Of a DNA stretch of 64,000 nt, positions 1-12,900 are shown one piece after another. The translations under genes were made by a program, and so were the position numbers. The notes below the pieces were generated by a model. It ran no database searches, had not been told where the DNA came from, and worked only from the letters and a program-made list of their open reading frames with translations. The DNA is from Rusavskia elegans (taxonomy: Eukaryota; Ascomycota; Lecanoromycetes; Teloschistales; Teloschistaceae): the NCBI GenBank assembly GCA_011316305.1, contig SAUG01000067.1:454841-518840 (forward strand). Reading direction: 5' to 3'. Positions within the stretch are counted from its first letter, which is position 1, and each line of letters starts with the position of its first letter.

Positions 1-306
1 TAGATTTACTATAAAAAGATAAAATATTTTAATAGACGAGGATCGAAAATAACGCTTTTAAAAAACTAAAGTAAAGTTTCGTAAATAAAAACGTTTTAGA
101 AATTTTCGATCTAAATAAATAAAAAATACTATATATAAACGCTTTAAACCGAACGTTGGAATCGTATATAATATAAAAAAATAAATCTTTAGACTATTAT
201 TTAGAAAAGTTAACTTTTATAGAAATTAATTATATAATAATAAATAAAGAAATATTAGTAATCGTAATAAACTTTAAATATTAGAAAATCTATATAAAAG
301 AAACGT
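1..306 (+). pseudogene. Gypsy pol remnant (RT end / RNase H start)
   Basis: Read with RIP stops as Gln, this stretch follows the same path as element A bases 7760-8060. That includes the run corresponding to the Gypsy RNase H region just before the conserved YTDHKNL-like segment. It stops where the P1 element begins, and the YTDHKNL-like segment reappears near 1787-1815. RIP-dead. Confidence 0.65.
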
Positions 307-314
307 TTAGTTAA

Positions 315-850
315 ATTGACTATTTCGGGTCGGATTTCTATCGGTTTTCTAAAAACCTGATCCGAATTTTAGTAAATCTGTTCGACCCGATATACTAAAT
401 AGTATAAATTAGTTTCTAAAATTAAAACCGAAAGTTCGGTCGGATTATAAAATAAAAATTAATAGAAATTTTATCCGATTTGTTAAACCTTCGATATATA
501 GTATAATATTAAAATTTATATTATATTTTTTAATATATATACTAGTATATTACTATAGTTAATAAAAAATATAAAATCAAAAAAGATAATATATATAGGT
601 AATCTATTTACTCTAACTAAATTAATTTTAAACTAGTAGATATAATATTTATACTAGTATTATATTTTTATACTAGATTTCAGCGATTTTAGCAGGTGGA
701 ATCCGGAAATCCGGATTTAATTCGGAACTAAATTAGTTCGGTATTTAGAAAAATCGGAACCGACTTGGTTCGGTATCTAAAAAAGTCGGAACCGATTCGA
801 ATCGAATCGGTTTTTCTAATTCGGATTCGAAATTCGATCCGACGATCAGT
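315..850 (+). mobile_element. P element copy 1 (MITE-like, ACTGGCC/GGCCAGT ends)
   Basis: A short non-coding element dense in TCGGAT/ATCCGA words. Its ends (attgactatttcggg and ccgacgatcagt) are RIP-altered versions of the family termini ACTGGCCG and CGGCCAGT. It interrupts the pol of element H. The word ACGTTTA occurs at 303-309 and again at 853-859, a few bases outside the two ends, and may be the target duplication. No transposase frame is visible. It could be a MITE of a hAT- or Mutator-like transposon; the superfamily is not known. Confidence 0.65.
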
Positions 851-864
851 CTACGTTTAATTAA

Positions 865-1760
865 TTTATTTTGGTTTTAGTATCCGATAAACCAGTGATT
901 CGGTAAGTAAATCAAACGTTGGTATACTAATATTAAATATACGGTAGTAAATTCTTTACTCTAGTTTAATTAACGTAAATAACGGTTCTATAGAATTTAA
1001 ATTTAAAAAAGCTTAGTAATATAACGTATTCTTCTACCGATAATTTAATATAGAAACCGTTACAGATAAATATATCTTGCAGTTATCGCTTCTTTTTATT
1101 TTTTTACTGATAATATAAATCTAACAACTTTTACGTATATATATACTTCTATATCAGCTATAGCTATAAGCTAAACGAGACGGTAATATATCCGTAATAA
1201 CTATATCTATCTATATGGTCGTCGACTATTCTATTATAGCTAAAGTAACCTATTTCGACTTTAATTTAAATCTTTTTTTTATCGTTTTTAAAATACGCTA
1301 TCCGACTTCTCTACCCTTTTTTAATCTAACCGATCGGGTAAAACTTCTAGCCGTAGTAGCTAGTATACTATCTAGTAATCTTTTTAAAGTTAAATAGATT
1401 AAAAAGAATTTTAATAGTTTAGTAGAACGTTTAGATACGAGTTATATAATAAATACTGTCGAGGCGATAATTATAGATAATTATTTCGCAGTATAGCAAA
1501 TAGATATAGCGGAAATATTAGATATTTATAGTTATTACAATATCGAAAAAGGACTAGATAGTAGAAGATTCGTAATCGCGAATAAAAAGGAAATAGTTAA
1601 ATAGAAGTGATTAACTGCGCTGTAAATCTTGCCTGACGAACTTTGGCTATAAAAATTTCTTTATACGTAAATATAATAATCGTTGCCGTATATAACGATG
1701 ATGAAATATATATATATATATATAAATTCAATATAATTTCTAATAGAAACTTTCCAAAAA
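865..1760 (-). mobile_element. R950 retroposon copy 1
   Basis: A SINE-like ~0.95-kb repeat. Its A-rich tail end faces left (tttattttgg, reverse complement of the CCAAAACAAAT tail), and the (TA)n tract plus the end near actttcc lie at right. Strand is given by the tail. A short frame on the plus strand (1215-1397) matches the frame of other R950 copies, including the DRVKLLAVVAS segment. It sits in element H pol, immediately after P1. Confidence 0.7.
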
Positions 1761-1774
1761 AAATAAAAGAGACG

Positions 1775-3288
1775 TTAAAGAAAATAGTAGTTTATACTAG
1801 CTATAAAAATCTTCTTTCCCTTTTAATAGATAAAGAATTAAACCAAAGATAATAAAAATAGATAAAAGAAATAATATATAACGATTTCGAAATAAAATAT
1901 ATTAAAGATATAGATAATACTATTATAGATATTTTAAATAACTGGATAGATTATAAAGCAGCAAAAAAAAAACGAATAAGTTTTTATTAAAAAGAAACGG
2001 AAATATTTTAAAAAAGATAAAAGTTTTTGAAAATATTAATAACATTATTAGATAAATGTATAATTCTAGAATAATAGAATATTAGAATATTATAAAAATA
2101 CTAAAAAGAAGTCAAAATTAGACTAATATACCGATATTTATTAAATATATCGATAAATATAAAAAAGAACTATCTAGATTATATAATAGTAAAAAGAATT
2201 TATAGAATCCGGTTAGAAAATTATAATCGTTATAGATATTAGATTATCTCTATTAGCAGATTATTATAGATTCTATTATAGATTTGCCGGAATTAATAAA
2301 TCCGTCGATATAAATCTCGTACGATATAAATCTCGTACGATATAATTATAACGATAGTAGATAGATTTATAAAATACGTAAAGTTTATTCTATATAAAAT
2401 AATAATAATGATAGAATAATTAGCGTATTTACTACTAAAGATAGTATTTTATAGAAATAGTATTTTAGAAAAAATTATATCGGACAGAGATAAACTTTTT
2501 ATTTCTAAATTTATAAAAGATTTTATTTAAATATTAAAAATAGAATAAATAATATTAACTTTATTCCATTTTTAAATAGATAGCTAAATTAAAAGAATAA
2601 ATCAAATATTAGAAATTCATCTAAGAATCTACCATTTTGAAAAAAGAGAAAATTAAATCGAGTTTTTTTCGATAATATAGATAACAATTAACTCGTTATA
2701 TAATGAAGATATCCAAACTATTCTATACGAGTGATTATATAGTAAAACGCTAAAGCGAAAAATCGAAGTAAATATAAAAAACTCAGCTATCTAAACGTTT
2801 ATAAATAAAAAAAAATAATTAAAAAAAAATAAAAGTAAGAATCTAGAAAGTAAAAAAAAAGATAAAAGAAAAGATAAACAGATCCAAACGATAATATAAT
2901 ATTAAAAAAGAAAATAAAATACTTTTATCTATAAAAAACCTTATAGAAAGAAAATTAGATCAACTATATATAGAAACGTTAGAAATAGAAAATATTAAAA
3001 ATATAATAGTTCTTTTAAAATATCTAGCTATAGAAATTTTTCTAAAATTTTATATAAAATTTTTTAAAAAAGTATATACTCGAATACTATTAGTAGAATA
3101 TTAGTATAATTGAATCGAGAAAAAATATAAAGTCGAGAAAATAATCGACGAAAAAAAATAGACTAACAAATTCCTAGTTAAATAGAAAGAATTTCCCGAT
3201 AAAAAAAATATTTAGAAACCGAAAAAATATCTAAAAAAATATATAGAAAGCTTTAAAGATATTTAGAAAAACGTTATAAAAAAGGCCG
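1775..3288 (+). pseudogene. Gypsy H pol remnant: RNase H, integrase, chromodomain
   Basis: The remnant of element H pol downstream of the R950 insertion. Near 1787-1830 the RNase H segment corresponding to VVYTDHKNLL is readable, then integrase-like sequence parallel to A (8100-9200). A chromodomain-like stretch near 3150-3270 contains the LVKWK-type core with Trp codons turned into stops. Dozens of TAA/TAG replace Gln and Trp. It runs directly into the 3' LTR. Confidence 0.65.
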
Positions 3289-3697
3289 TATTACGTCTAT
3301 AATTAAATAAAAGTACTAGCGCTAGATTAGCTAGACGAGAAACTATTTAACGTAGAGCCGCGCTTGCCGTAAAAGCCGTTTTTATAAGCCGATACTAAAT
3401 ATCTACGGCTATCTTCGGCTAAAACGGCTACTTTTATCTAATTATATCGCTCTTTAGTTCTATTAAATGATTTTTTAATTAATCGTTAATATAATTATTA
3501 AATATCGCCCTGTTTCTCTTTAATAATTATATATATAACGAAAATTATTTATAATATCGAAACCTTATCTCTATAGCTATATAGGACTAGTTTCGATAAT
3601 CTATACTAGAATTCCTTTACTATTTAATAGCTTTGACTACGTCTACGGCTATAGTTAGGCTCGAACGTAAAGTCTTTTGATATATAGAAACGTTATA
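3289..3697 (+). repeat. 3' LTR of element H (410-bp LTR family, diverged)
   Basis: It starts tattacgtct and ends aacgttata, matching TGTTACGTCC and GACGTTACA after RIP. Its length of 409 bp equals the family's. The middle (GCCG-rich, about 3350-3430) differs from the other LTRs by more than RIP transitions, so it is an older or different subfamily. Confidence 0.75.
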
Positions 3698-3702
3698 TAG
3701 CT

Positions 3703-3735
3703 AATTTGGATTCGAAATTCGATTCGACGGCCAGT
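3703..3735 (+). repeat. P element, 3' end fragment
   Basis: About 33 bases match the right end of the P family (attcgattcgacggccagt). Element H's LTR abuts it, so H probably inserted into, or recombined at, an older P copy. Confidence 0.55.
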
Positions 3736-4290
3736 TTAATTATTAATCTAAAAATTATTTCTAGAACTAAAACTAAAGTTAAAATAATCGAAAATCGAAT
3801 AATTTTCGTAGTAACGATAATAGATCTTTTAAAAACTTTATATTTAATATAACGAAAGATTATTCTAGTAATACTAACTAGTTTAAAAATCAAAGAAATT
3901 GGTTATAGTTTCGATAATAGTCTAGAATAAATAAGTTTAAATATAAATCGATATTTTAATAAAAATAGTTATCGAATTACTAATAAAAGAATGTAAGAGA
4001 ACTAAAGTATTTCTAGATTTAAATTTCTAGATTAATATCGTTTTTTAATTTTCATTATTTAATACAACTTGAAATCTAGTAATAAAATAAAGAAATTCTA
4101 TTTTTAATAGTTTTGAAATTAGAATAATATCTATTATTATATATAAAATTTAGATCAAATAATAATATATAGTTAAAACCGTCGGGAAATATATATATCG
4201 CGATTTTACGTTTTGAATAAAATAGATAAATATAATCTTTTTCCAGATATATTAATTTTATAATAAAAGATATCACGTAATAGTTCTTTT
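3736..4290 (+). pseudogene. Gypsy O-family fragment (gag-protease interval)
   Basis: This stretch is collinear by eye with 21680-22140, the part of Gypsy O between gag and RT. Shared runs include the words around 3864-3885, 4015-4040 and 4190-4260. The two small minus-strand frames at 3693-3893 and 4076-4276 are chance openings in this repeat. RIP-dead. The function of the interval in the intact element is probably retropepsin, by position only. Confidence 0.5.
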
Positions 4291-4951
4291 AGAAAATTTC
4301 TATTTAAAATAATATTGAATTTATATATATTTATATCTATTATATTAACGAAATCTACGATAACGATTTTTGTATTTATCTATATAGAAAAGAATATAGC
4401 TAAAAATATATAGTTTGTTAAATAAAGTTTACAATATAGTTAATTACTTTTATTTTAAATATTTCTTTTTATTCGCGATTATTAATCAACTACTATATAA
4501 ATATAATTTCGCTATTCGCAATTTTCGAATTATCTTTTCTAGACGTTATATATAATTATAAATATTTAATATTTCAGATTTATTTATATATTTTATTATA
4601 TTATAATTGTCTATATATATCGCTTCGGCTAAATTTATTATATAATCCGTATCTAAATAATCTACTAAGTTATTTCAATACTTTCTAGCTTGCGGAACTC
4701 TAAAAAGATTAATAACTATAAAACGGTCGCTAGCTTTTACGTTAATCACTATAGCTAGAAACTTTATCCGATTAATTAAATTAAAAAAAAGTAAAACAAC
4801 TGGATAGTACGTTTTAAAAGTAATAAAAACAAGATTTTTATCGAAGTCGAAATAGATTATTTTAACTATAATATAGTAGTCTATATTCGTACGAATAAAT
4901 ATAAATACTATAAATAAATATATTATCGTTTTATTTTATTTACAGCTATAA
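4291..4951 (+). mobile_element. R950 retroposon copy 2, left part (split by Gypsy J)
   Basis: The 5' two-thirds of an R950 copy, up to the J insertion point. It contains the (TA)-rich stretch and the segment antisense to the DRVKLL frame. The remainder resumes at 15673. The J target duplication (TATAA at 4947-4951, TATAG at 15673-15677) joins the two halves. Confidence 0.65.
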
Positions 4952-5483
4952 TATTATGGAGCTATCTAGAGGTCCGGGTATTTTTAAAAATTGGTTGGAC
5001 TTATTAGTATATCTGTAAACGGAGGTATAACGAGTAATTACTTTAAATTAATATAAAAACAAGTCAGTCAAATTACTAAAATAGTATATAGTAATAACTA
5101 ATAAATTAAATATAAGCTATAAAGGCGTCGAGTTCGGGATCTATATAGATAATAAAATCTTCTACTATTTAGATTATTTATTAACTAAAATAACTAAAAT
5201 AGCTTTATTTTAAGATACTTACTTACTAAAACTACTAAATTTAGGGTATTTATAGTATTTATTTACTAAAACTACTAGAATTAGAGTATTTATAGTATTT
5301 ATTTACTAAAACTACTAAAATTAGGGTATTTATAGTATTTATTTACTAAAACTATTAAAATACTTTTTAGTATTAATATTAAAGCTATCTTACGTATTCC
5401 TATCTATCGAGGCGTAATAGGAAATTCTACGTTATACTAAATACTACCGCGTTTCCGAAGGTACGCCGCCTATATTTATAATA
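4952..5483 (-). repeat. LTR of element J (left, 3' LTR)
   Basis: 532 bp, collinear with 15142-15672. It contains a 40-bp tandem array at about 5207-5365. Differences between the two LTRs seen by eye are mostly transitions of RIP type. Confidence 0.85.
5207..5365. repeat. 40-bp tandem array inside the J LTR
   Basis: The unit tatttatagtatttatttac... recurs at 5247, 5287 and 5327, an exact 40-bp period, with a degenerate unit before. The same array is in the other LTR (about 15380-15550). Such U3 arrays often hold promoter or enhancer elements; the role here is inferred. Confidence 0.8.
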
Positions 5484-5990
5484 TTAGGTCCTTTCTTTAG
5501 ATTTTTTATTCTAAAAAACTATTATCCCTTTTTTTTTATAGATAAAAGAAAAAAACTATTAATCGAAAATCGTTATAAAAAAGTTCTATTATTAGATATC
5601 GGTATTTTAACTATATATTCCTATCGGAATTATTTCTAATTAGAGAAACTTTATTATATCGGTAAAGGTTCTAAAATGTATATTAGTTATATAAAATAAA
5701 TCTATTTCTATAACTTTACTCTATTAGATACTACGCGCTAGCGCCGTTTTAAAAATAAATATAAAAAGTTAAAAAAAGAGTTATATAAGGTATATACGAA
5801 GTAATAGCGTCTATTTCGTTAGTTAGATTATATTAAAAAGGAATAGCGTATTATAGTTAATAGTAAACTATAAAATATCGAAAAGTTAAAATCTAAAGGT
5901 AATATTACGGATCCGTTTTTTTCTATAAATTTAAATTCTTTTATTAATATAGCTTCCGAGTAGATTCTCTTATCTAATAACTTCGGCTAG
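5484..5990 (-). pseudogene. Element J 3' region after the chromodomain
   Basis: The 3' end of J's coding region and non-coding tail, cut off from the chromodomain (about 9980-10110) by element A. No further domain is recognisable. Confidence 0.5.
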
Positions 5991-6399
5991 TATTACGTCC
6001 ACGATTCCACAGAGGTTCTCTGAAAGATTAGTTAGACAAGCGAATCCAATTATCTATAGCCGCCTATAGCCGCTATAGCCGCCTCTTCTAATAGGATTTT
6101 TAGTAGACGGCTATCTATCGGCTTTTACAGCTACTTTTACTATATATATCGCTTATTACTCCTATAAATAGTTTTTTTTATTAGTTATTAATATAATTAT
6201 AAAATACGTATCTACTATTCTCTTTTTAATTATTTTATAACGAAAATACCTTATAATATTATAACCGTACTTCTATAGGTATATAGAATTAATTATAATA
6301 ATCTATACTAGGATTTCTTTACTATTTAGTAGCTTGGACTATATCTACGACTATAGCTAGGCTCGAGCGTTATACCCTCTAATATATAGAGACGTTATA
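5991..6399 (+). repeat. 5' LTR of element A
   Basis: It starts tattacgtcc and ends gacgttata. It carries a short run of TATAGCCGC-like 9-mers near 6055-6085, a hallmark of this LTR family. Confidence 0.88.
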
Positions 6400-9300
6400 T
6401 TTTAACAACTCCGGAAAATAGATAAAAATCGGATTTTTATTTAACTAATATTATTTAGACGACCTATAGAAGCTTTAGTTAATTTAGAAACTGTTCGAAA
6501 TATTATATTAAAAGAATATATAAAGAGATTTAATATCCTTTTAATAAGGAAAACAGAACCTTATTTTATAGAAACTATTAATAAAATAGAATTTATTAGA
6601 ATCGAATATTAGACTAAACCTCTATAGATACGAAGTAATAGATATAAAAAATAGATTATATTTAATATTATAAAGATATAAAGGGATATATATTTAGATA
6701 TTCTATAATTTATATTATAGAATCTAGAGATTATTTAGAAAACGATACGGGTAAAAATAGAAAACTACCTTTTTAGTATACCTAAAAGGCTAGCCGAGAT
6801 ATAGAAAATATATAATATCTTTATTCGGAAATAGTAAATTAAAAAGGAACTAGCTACTATAGACGAAATTCTATAACTTTTTAGAAAATTCTAGGACGTA
6901 TTAAAGGAACCGGAAGGAAAATTACCCTTATTAACTTATATCTAGAAAAACTACGAGATTATTATAACGGACCCGAAAAAGCTAAAAGCTAGACTAATCT
7001 ATAGATTAAATAATAACTAGTTAAAGATATTAAAATAATATATTAACTATAATTTTAAAAGAAGATATATATAATATTCTAAATTAAAGATATAATAATC
7101 GGTTATATTTATTTCTAAAAAAAAAATAACTTTCGATTCTATATTAATTTTAGAAAACTTAATATAGTAATATAAAAAGATAAATATCTACTTCCGCTTT
7201 TAATAGATTTAAAAAGTAGAATTAGAAGAACCAAGTTTTTTATAAAACTTAACCTAAGAGACGTATTTAACCTACTATAAATTAAGTACGGAAATAAGTA
7301 GAAAACCGCGTTTAAAACGAAATACGGACTATTTAAATACTTGGTTATATCTTTTAGACTAATAAATATACCGGCGACCTTATAACGCGCTATTAATAAA
7401 ATATTATATAAATATCTTAATATCTTTATTATTATATATATAGATAATATATTAATTTCTACTAAAATAAAAAAAAAATTTATATAATATATTTATAAAA
7501 TATTATAAAAATTCCGAAAATATAATTTTAGAATTAAAAAAGAAAAGTCGGAATTTTATAAATAGAAAGTTATATTTCTTAGATATATAATTAAACCGGG
7601 AAGTATTACTATAAAAGTTAATAAATTATAAATAATACGTAAATAGCCGGTACTAAAAAATAAAAAGGATATTTAAAATTTTCTAGAATTTATAGAGTTT
7701 TATTAAAATATAATAGAAGGATATATAAAAAAAATAGTCTCGTTTATAGATTTATTCCGGAATAATATAACCTTCTAATAGATATATATCTAGAACGAAG
7801 TATTTAAAAAATTTAAATAGAATTTCGCGTCCGAAAAAGCTTTAGCGATCTTCGATTCTAAAAAATAGATTATTTTTTATATAGATATTTCGGACCGAAT
7901 AATAGGATTATATATTTTCTAGAAAAAAAAACTACTCGAATACTATTCTAGAAAATTAATACTAGTAAAGGTTAACTATATAATAATAGATAAAGAGATA
8001 CTAGTAATCGTTATAAACTTTATATACTAGAAGATATATATAAGTAGAACTAACCAGAAAGTAGTAGTATATACTAACTATAAAAATCTCTTATCTTTAT
8101 TAGTTAATAAAGAACTTAATTAATAATAAATAAAATAGGCAGAAGAAATAATTTACTATAACTTTAAAATAAAATATATTAAAGGTACTAATAATACGGT
8201 CGTAGATACTTTAAATAGAAAAGCAGATTACGAAGCTATTAAAAAAATATCCAGATCTCTTTTAAAAAAAATAGAAGATATCTTTAAAAAAGCTAAAGCT
8301 TTAAAAGAAATAAATAAAATAATTCGGCAAGTATACGATTCTAGGATAGCAGGATATTAGAAAATTATAAAAATACTAAAAAGAATTTAAAAAAAGACTA
8401 ATATACTAGTTTTTAAAAAATATATTAAAGAATTTATTAAAAACTACCCGGAATATATAATAGTAAAGAAAAATTATTAGAAGCTAGTTAAAAAATACCA
8501 GCTAATATAAATACCGAATATATTTTATTAATAGATTATATTAGACTTCGTTATAAAATTACTAGATTTAATCGATCTATATATTTAGATATTATAAAAT
8601 ATAATAATAATAATTAATAATAGATTTATAAAATATATTAGATTTATATTCTATAAAATAATAATAACGGAGAAATAGCTCGTCTTTTTACTATTAAAAA
8701 CGGTATTTTACGAAAATAGAATTATAGAAAAAATTATTTCTAATAGAAATAAGTTATTTATTTTAAACTTTATAAAAGGACTAATAGAAACGGTAGAAAC
8801 GGAATAAACTATATTAATATCGTTCTATCTATAAACGAATAGATAAATAGAAAGAATAAATCAGACTTTAGAAACCTACTTTAGAATCTACTATTCGGAC
8901 GAAGGAAAGGACTAAATTTAATTTCTTCCGACGGTATAAATAGTAATTAATTTATCTTATAATAAAGACGTAAAAATAACGCCTAACGAGTTATATTATA
9001 GTAAGACTATCCGGAAAGAAGTATATTTAGATATAAAAAACCCGGCGGCGCAGTCTTTTATTAATAAAATAAAAAATAACTAGAATAAAATAAAGGCAAG
9101 AATTTAAATAGTAAAAGAAAAAATTAAATAGAGGTTAGATAAGTTAAGAAATTAATATAATATTAATAAAAGAGATAAAGTATTACTTTTAATAAAAATT
9201 TTAATAGATAGGAAGCTCGATAAACTATATATAGGAGCTTTCGAAATTTAAAATATTAAAGAAATAATAGTATATTTTAAGTTCCTATTAATAGATATTT

Positions 9301-9548
9301 TCCCTAAATTCTATATAGGGTTACTAAAAAAAGTACCGGAATATATTCTACTAGCGAAAGATTAATACTATTAAAAGTATAAAGAATATAAAGTTAAAAA
9401 GATTCTAGATAGAAGAAAAGAAACGGATAAATTCCTAGTAAAATAGAAAGGGTTTTCTAATAAAAAAAATACCTGAAAATTAAAAAAATACTTTAAATAC
9501 GTTTAAAGAGCTTTAAAAAAATTTAGAAAAACGATATAAAAGGGCCTA
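6400..9548 (+). pseudogene. Element A pol: protease, RT, RNase H, integrase, chromodomain
   Basis: Retrotransposon polyprotein remnant. In order: a retropepsin-like stretch about 6450-6700 (around the ALVDSGA position); RT about 7080-7700, including FVKKKDG-, LRDAYNLI- and FGLTNAPAT-like segments; the RT active-site box near 7435-7460, which reads YIDN instead of YxDD; RNase H about 7840-8230 with the YTDHKNL segment; integrase about 8350-9200; and a chromodomain about 9400-9530 (FLVKWKG core with Trp turned into stop). Former Gln and Trp codons are stops throughout. Gag would be expected before protease but only about 60 bases separate the LTR from it. Confidence 0.8.
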
Positions 9549-9958
9549 TATTATATCCATAACTCTATAAAGGTTCTCTAGAAAATTAGTTAGATAAACG
9601 AGTCTAATTATCTATAGCCGCCTATAGCCGCTATAGCCGCCCCTTCTAATAGAATTTTTAATAGATAGCTACCTATCGGTCTTTATAGCTACTCTTACTA
9701 TATATATCGCTTATTACTCCTATAGATAGTTTCTCTCGTTAGTCGTTAATATAATTATTAAATACGTATCTACTATTTTCTTCTTAATTATTTTTATAAT
9801 AAAAATACTTTATAATATCGTAACCGTATCTCTGCGGGTATATAGGATTAGTTATAATAATCTATACTAAAACTCCCTTACTATTTAGTAGCTCGAACTA
9901 CGTCTATAGCTATAGCTAGGCTCGAACGTAACGCCCTCTGATATACAGGGACGTTACA
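9549..9958 (+). repeat. 3' LTR of element A
   Basis: 410 bp. It begins tattatatcc and ends gacgttaca, and is followed by the duplication GCTAG. It differs from the 5' LTR by independent RIP-type transitions. Confidence 0.88.
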
Positions 9959-12900
9959 GCTAGTCGATAATTTTTTTAATTCCTTTTAATAGAACTATTA
10001 TAGAGCCTTTTAGTAGTTTACTAAATATTTTTTAGATTTCTAAATATTTTCCGAAATAGGATAACCTTTCTATTTAATTAAATAGTTCTAATTTTTCTAT
10101 TATAGGATCTTTTCGACTATAAAAGTATTTTCCTTTTATATTTCGAAATTAAATATCTATTATAACGGCGTTCCGGGATCGGTTAATTCTAAAAGAAATA
10201 TATAAAATATCGGGTATATTTTTATATCTTTAGATAGATTAAATTTAAAATTCTAAAATCCTTTAATTTTCCTAATTAAAAATTGTCCGATTTTAATATA
10301 ATTAAGTTTTTTATAAAAAGATATACTTTATTTTCTTTCTTTAACTAAAGTATTATTTTTTATTTCTTATTCTAATATTTATCCGAATATTTTTATTTTT
10401 TTAGAATATTTCTATAGATTTTTTTTTAAATATCGACTTTTTTAATTATTAATTCTGCTAATTTATATAGTAGCGGTCGCCTAAATAGATTCGGATTTCT
10501 TCTATTATCGGTATAGAACGGTATTTTTTTATTATACTGGATTCGTTTATATTAAGTACTATTTATACTATTAGTAAATACGAAATCTAATTATTCTAAA
10601 TATCGTTAATATAATACCTTAGATATTATTCGAGCGTCTAGTTAGTATATTCTATCTATTTATCTATTATCGGATAGAAAACTTTTAATATTTTTAGTTT
10701 AATACTAAATAGAAGAATAAAGGTTTTTTAATAGTTTAAAGTAAAGAGTTTATTTTTATTATTTATTAATATCTCTAGCAGTCTATAGTATCGAAATAAT
10801 CGATCTAGGATAACGAATCTAAATTATTTTACTATAAAGTTTTCTTTTAATAGAATTACGTAGATATATTTTATAAGTCTATCTATTATATTAAATATCG
10901 AATCGTATTCTATATTTATCGTCGGGTCTTTTAATTTTAAGAGCTTAATAATAAAGTCTAATATAATTTCTTTCTATAGTAAATCCGGTAGTTTCTAATA
11001 CTAGATCTTTCTATAACGAGTATATATACAATATTTATTTTACTAATAACTAAAATATTTTTTAATATATATCTAGACGTATTACTTTATATTAGGAAAC
11101 TGGTAATACTATTATAAAAGTTATATTATTTTTATTATATCTAAATACCTTTATAGTATTCTATCGTAGTATTTCTTAATATATTTATTAATTTTATCGT
11201 CTAGTATTTAAAGTTTTTCTTTTCCGATAGGAAATTATTTCTAGTTATCTCGAAGTATATATAGCGTTATATTTATTTTATACTAATTTACTAATAGTAA
11301 TCTATTTCTATTAACTTTAAAAATACTATTACTAAAAACTTCTTTTATTTTTATATAATTACTTTTTCGATTTAAAATATCTACTCTGCTATTTTCTTTA
11401 TCTAAAATATAGTATATTTTAAATTTATACTAACCGAAGAATTTAGACTATCGTATTTATTTTTTATTAAATTAGTTTATTATTACAAAGTATAAAAGAT
11501 TCTCATAATCTATAAAAATTATTATTTCTAGTAATCTTTCGGCGTATATTCTCTACTATTCTAGTATAATTACTATAGCTAGTAGTTCTTTATTATAGAT
11601 ATCGTAATTCTATTCCGCTAGCGATAATTTTCTAGATATATATACTACTAGATACTATTTACTATTATATTATTATAGAAGGTATATTTCTATAGCTAGA
11701 TTTAACGAATCCGTTTCTATATATAATAGTTTTCTAGAATTAAATATTTTAAATACTAGGTCTTTTATATATTTTCTCTTAAAATCTTTAAATCTTTATT
11801 ATTTTTTCTCTTTCTATTATTATTCGGTAGTATCTTTTATTAAAACTATTAGAACGAGAGCTCTTTTAAAATAATTTTTTATAAATTTTTAATTATAGTT
11901 TATAAATTCGAAGAAACTTTAGATTTTTTTAATATTTATTAGTCTTTTCTACTCTATAATAGCTTTTAGTTTACTAGAGTCGATATATAATCTATTTCGC
12001 TCTATAATAAATTCTAGAAAATTAACTTTTTTTTTATAGAATTTATAATTTTCTAGTTTAAGATATAAATCTTTTTTTTTTAGATATTTAAGAATTTTAC
12101 TAACGTATTACTTATATTCTTCGAATATTTTAGAAAAAACCAAAATATCGTCGAGGTAGGCGATAATAAATATATCGAGATATTTTCTAAATATATTATT
12201 AATTATATTATAATAAATTACCGGGGTATTTATAAATCTAAAAGGTATTATTAAATATTTATAATAACTATACCGTATTCGGAAAGCTATTTTTTAATTT
12301 TTTTCGATTTTTATTTATATAAAGTTATATATTCTCCGAAGGTCGAGTTTTATAAAATATCTCGCTCTAGAAAATCTATTTTAAAGTTCGTTAATATTTA
12401 ATAGTAGATATCGGTTTTTAATTATAATATCGTTTAGTTTCCGGTAATTAATATATAAATAAAATATTCCGTCCTTTTTAGATATAAAACGAATCGGGTA
12501 TTCTACTAGTAATTAAAATTTTCTAATAAATCTCTTTTTTATATTTTTATCTAGATATTTACGGAGTATTTCGAGCTCTATTATAGATAATAGATAGATA
12601 AGTCTAAACGTAGATTATTTACCTAGTTTAAATCTGACTTTATAATCCTATATTTAATATTTAAATAGTATTTTTATTGTTACTTCTTCCTAAAATAAAT
12701 TTATCTAATTTTTATATTTATCTAGAATCTTTTCTAATAGATTTTCTTTTAATTTATTAGATAGTATAGAGTTTTCGAAAGGTTCGTAATTCTCTTTTTT
12801 ATTTCTATTTTATTAATCTAGCTAACCTCTACCGGTATCTAATAAATCGGACCTAAATAGTTTTTAGTTATTCTTTTTCGAAATTATAAGTTTATACTTT

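Larger units (their letters stand above)
1..3697 (+). mobile_element. Gypsy element H, 3' portion, broken by two insertions
   Basis: This is the right-hand part of a chromodomain Gypsy retrotransposon whose 5' part lies outside the window. Bases 1-306 align by eye with the RT/RNaseH part of element A (about 7760-8060), and the same pol continues at about 1780 after element P1 and an R950 copy. It ends in an LTR at 3289-3697 that is a diverged member of the 410-bp LTR family. All frames are wrecked by RIP. The 5' LTR and the left target duplication are not visible, so integrity cannot be judged. Confidence 0.75.
5991..9958 (+). mobile_element. Gypsy element A, full length, gag-less (3.97 kb)
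   Basis: It has two ~410-bp LTRs (5991-6399 and 9549-9958) and a perfect 5-bp target duplication GCTAG (5986-5990 and 9959-9963). The 3.15-kb interior starts almost directly in protease and runs through RT, RNase H, integrase and chromodomain. No gag is present. Element B has the same structure, so this is a propagated form and not a one-off deletion. It is nested in Gypsy J. Confidence 0.9.

Noticed and set aside
1643..1852. 69-codon plus-strand frame
   Set aside because: It runs from the R950 end through the junction into Gypsy H pol; a chance fusion frame.
3693..4276. Two 66-codon minus-strand frames
   Set aside because: They are antisense to a Gypsy O fragment. Hydrophobic Ile/Tyr-rich translation is typical of RIPped AT-rich DNA.
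6055..6085. Short repeated TATAGCCGC units as a possible CRISPR or satellite
   Set aside because: Only a few 9-mers without spacers, present in each LTR of the family; it is an LTR-internal array.
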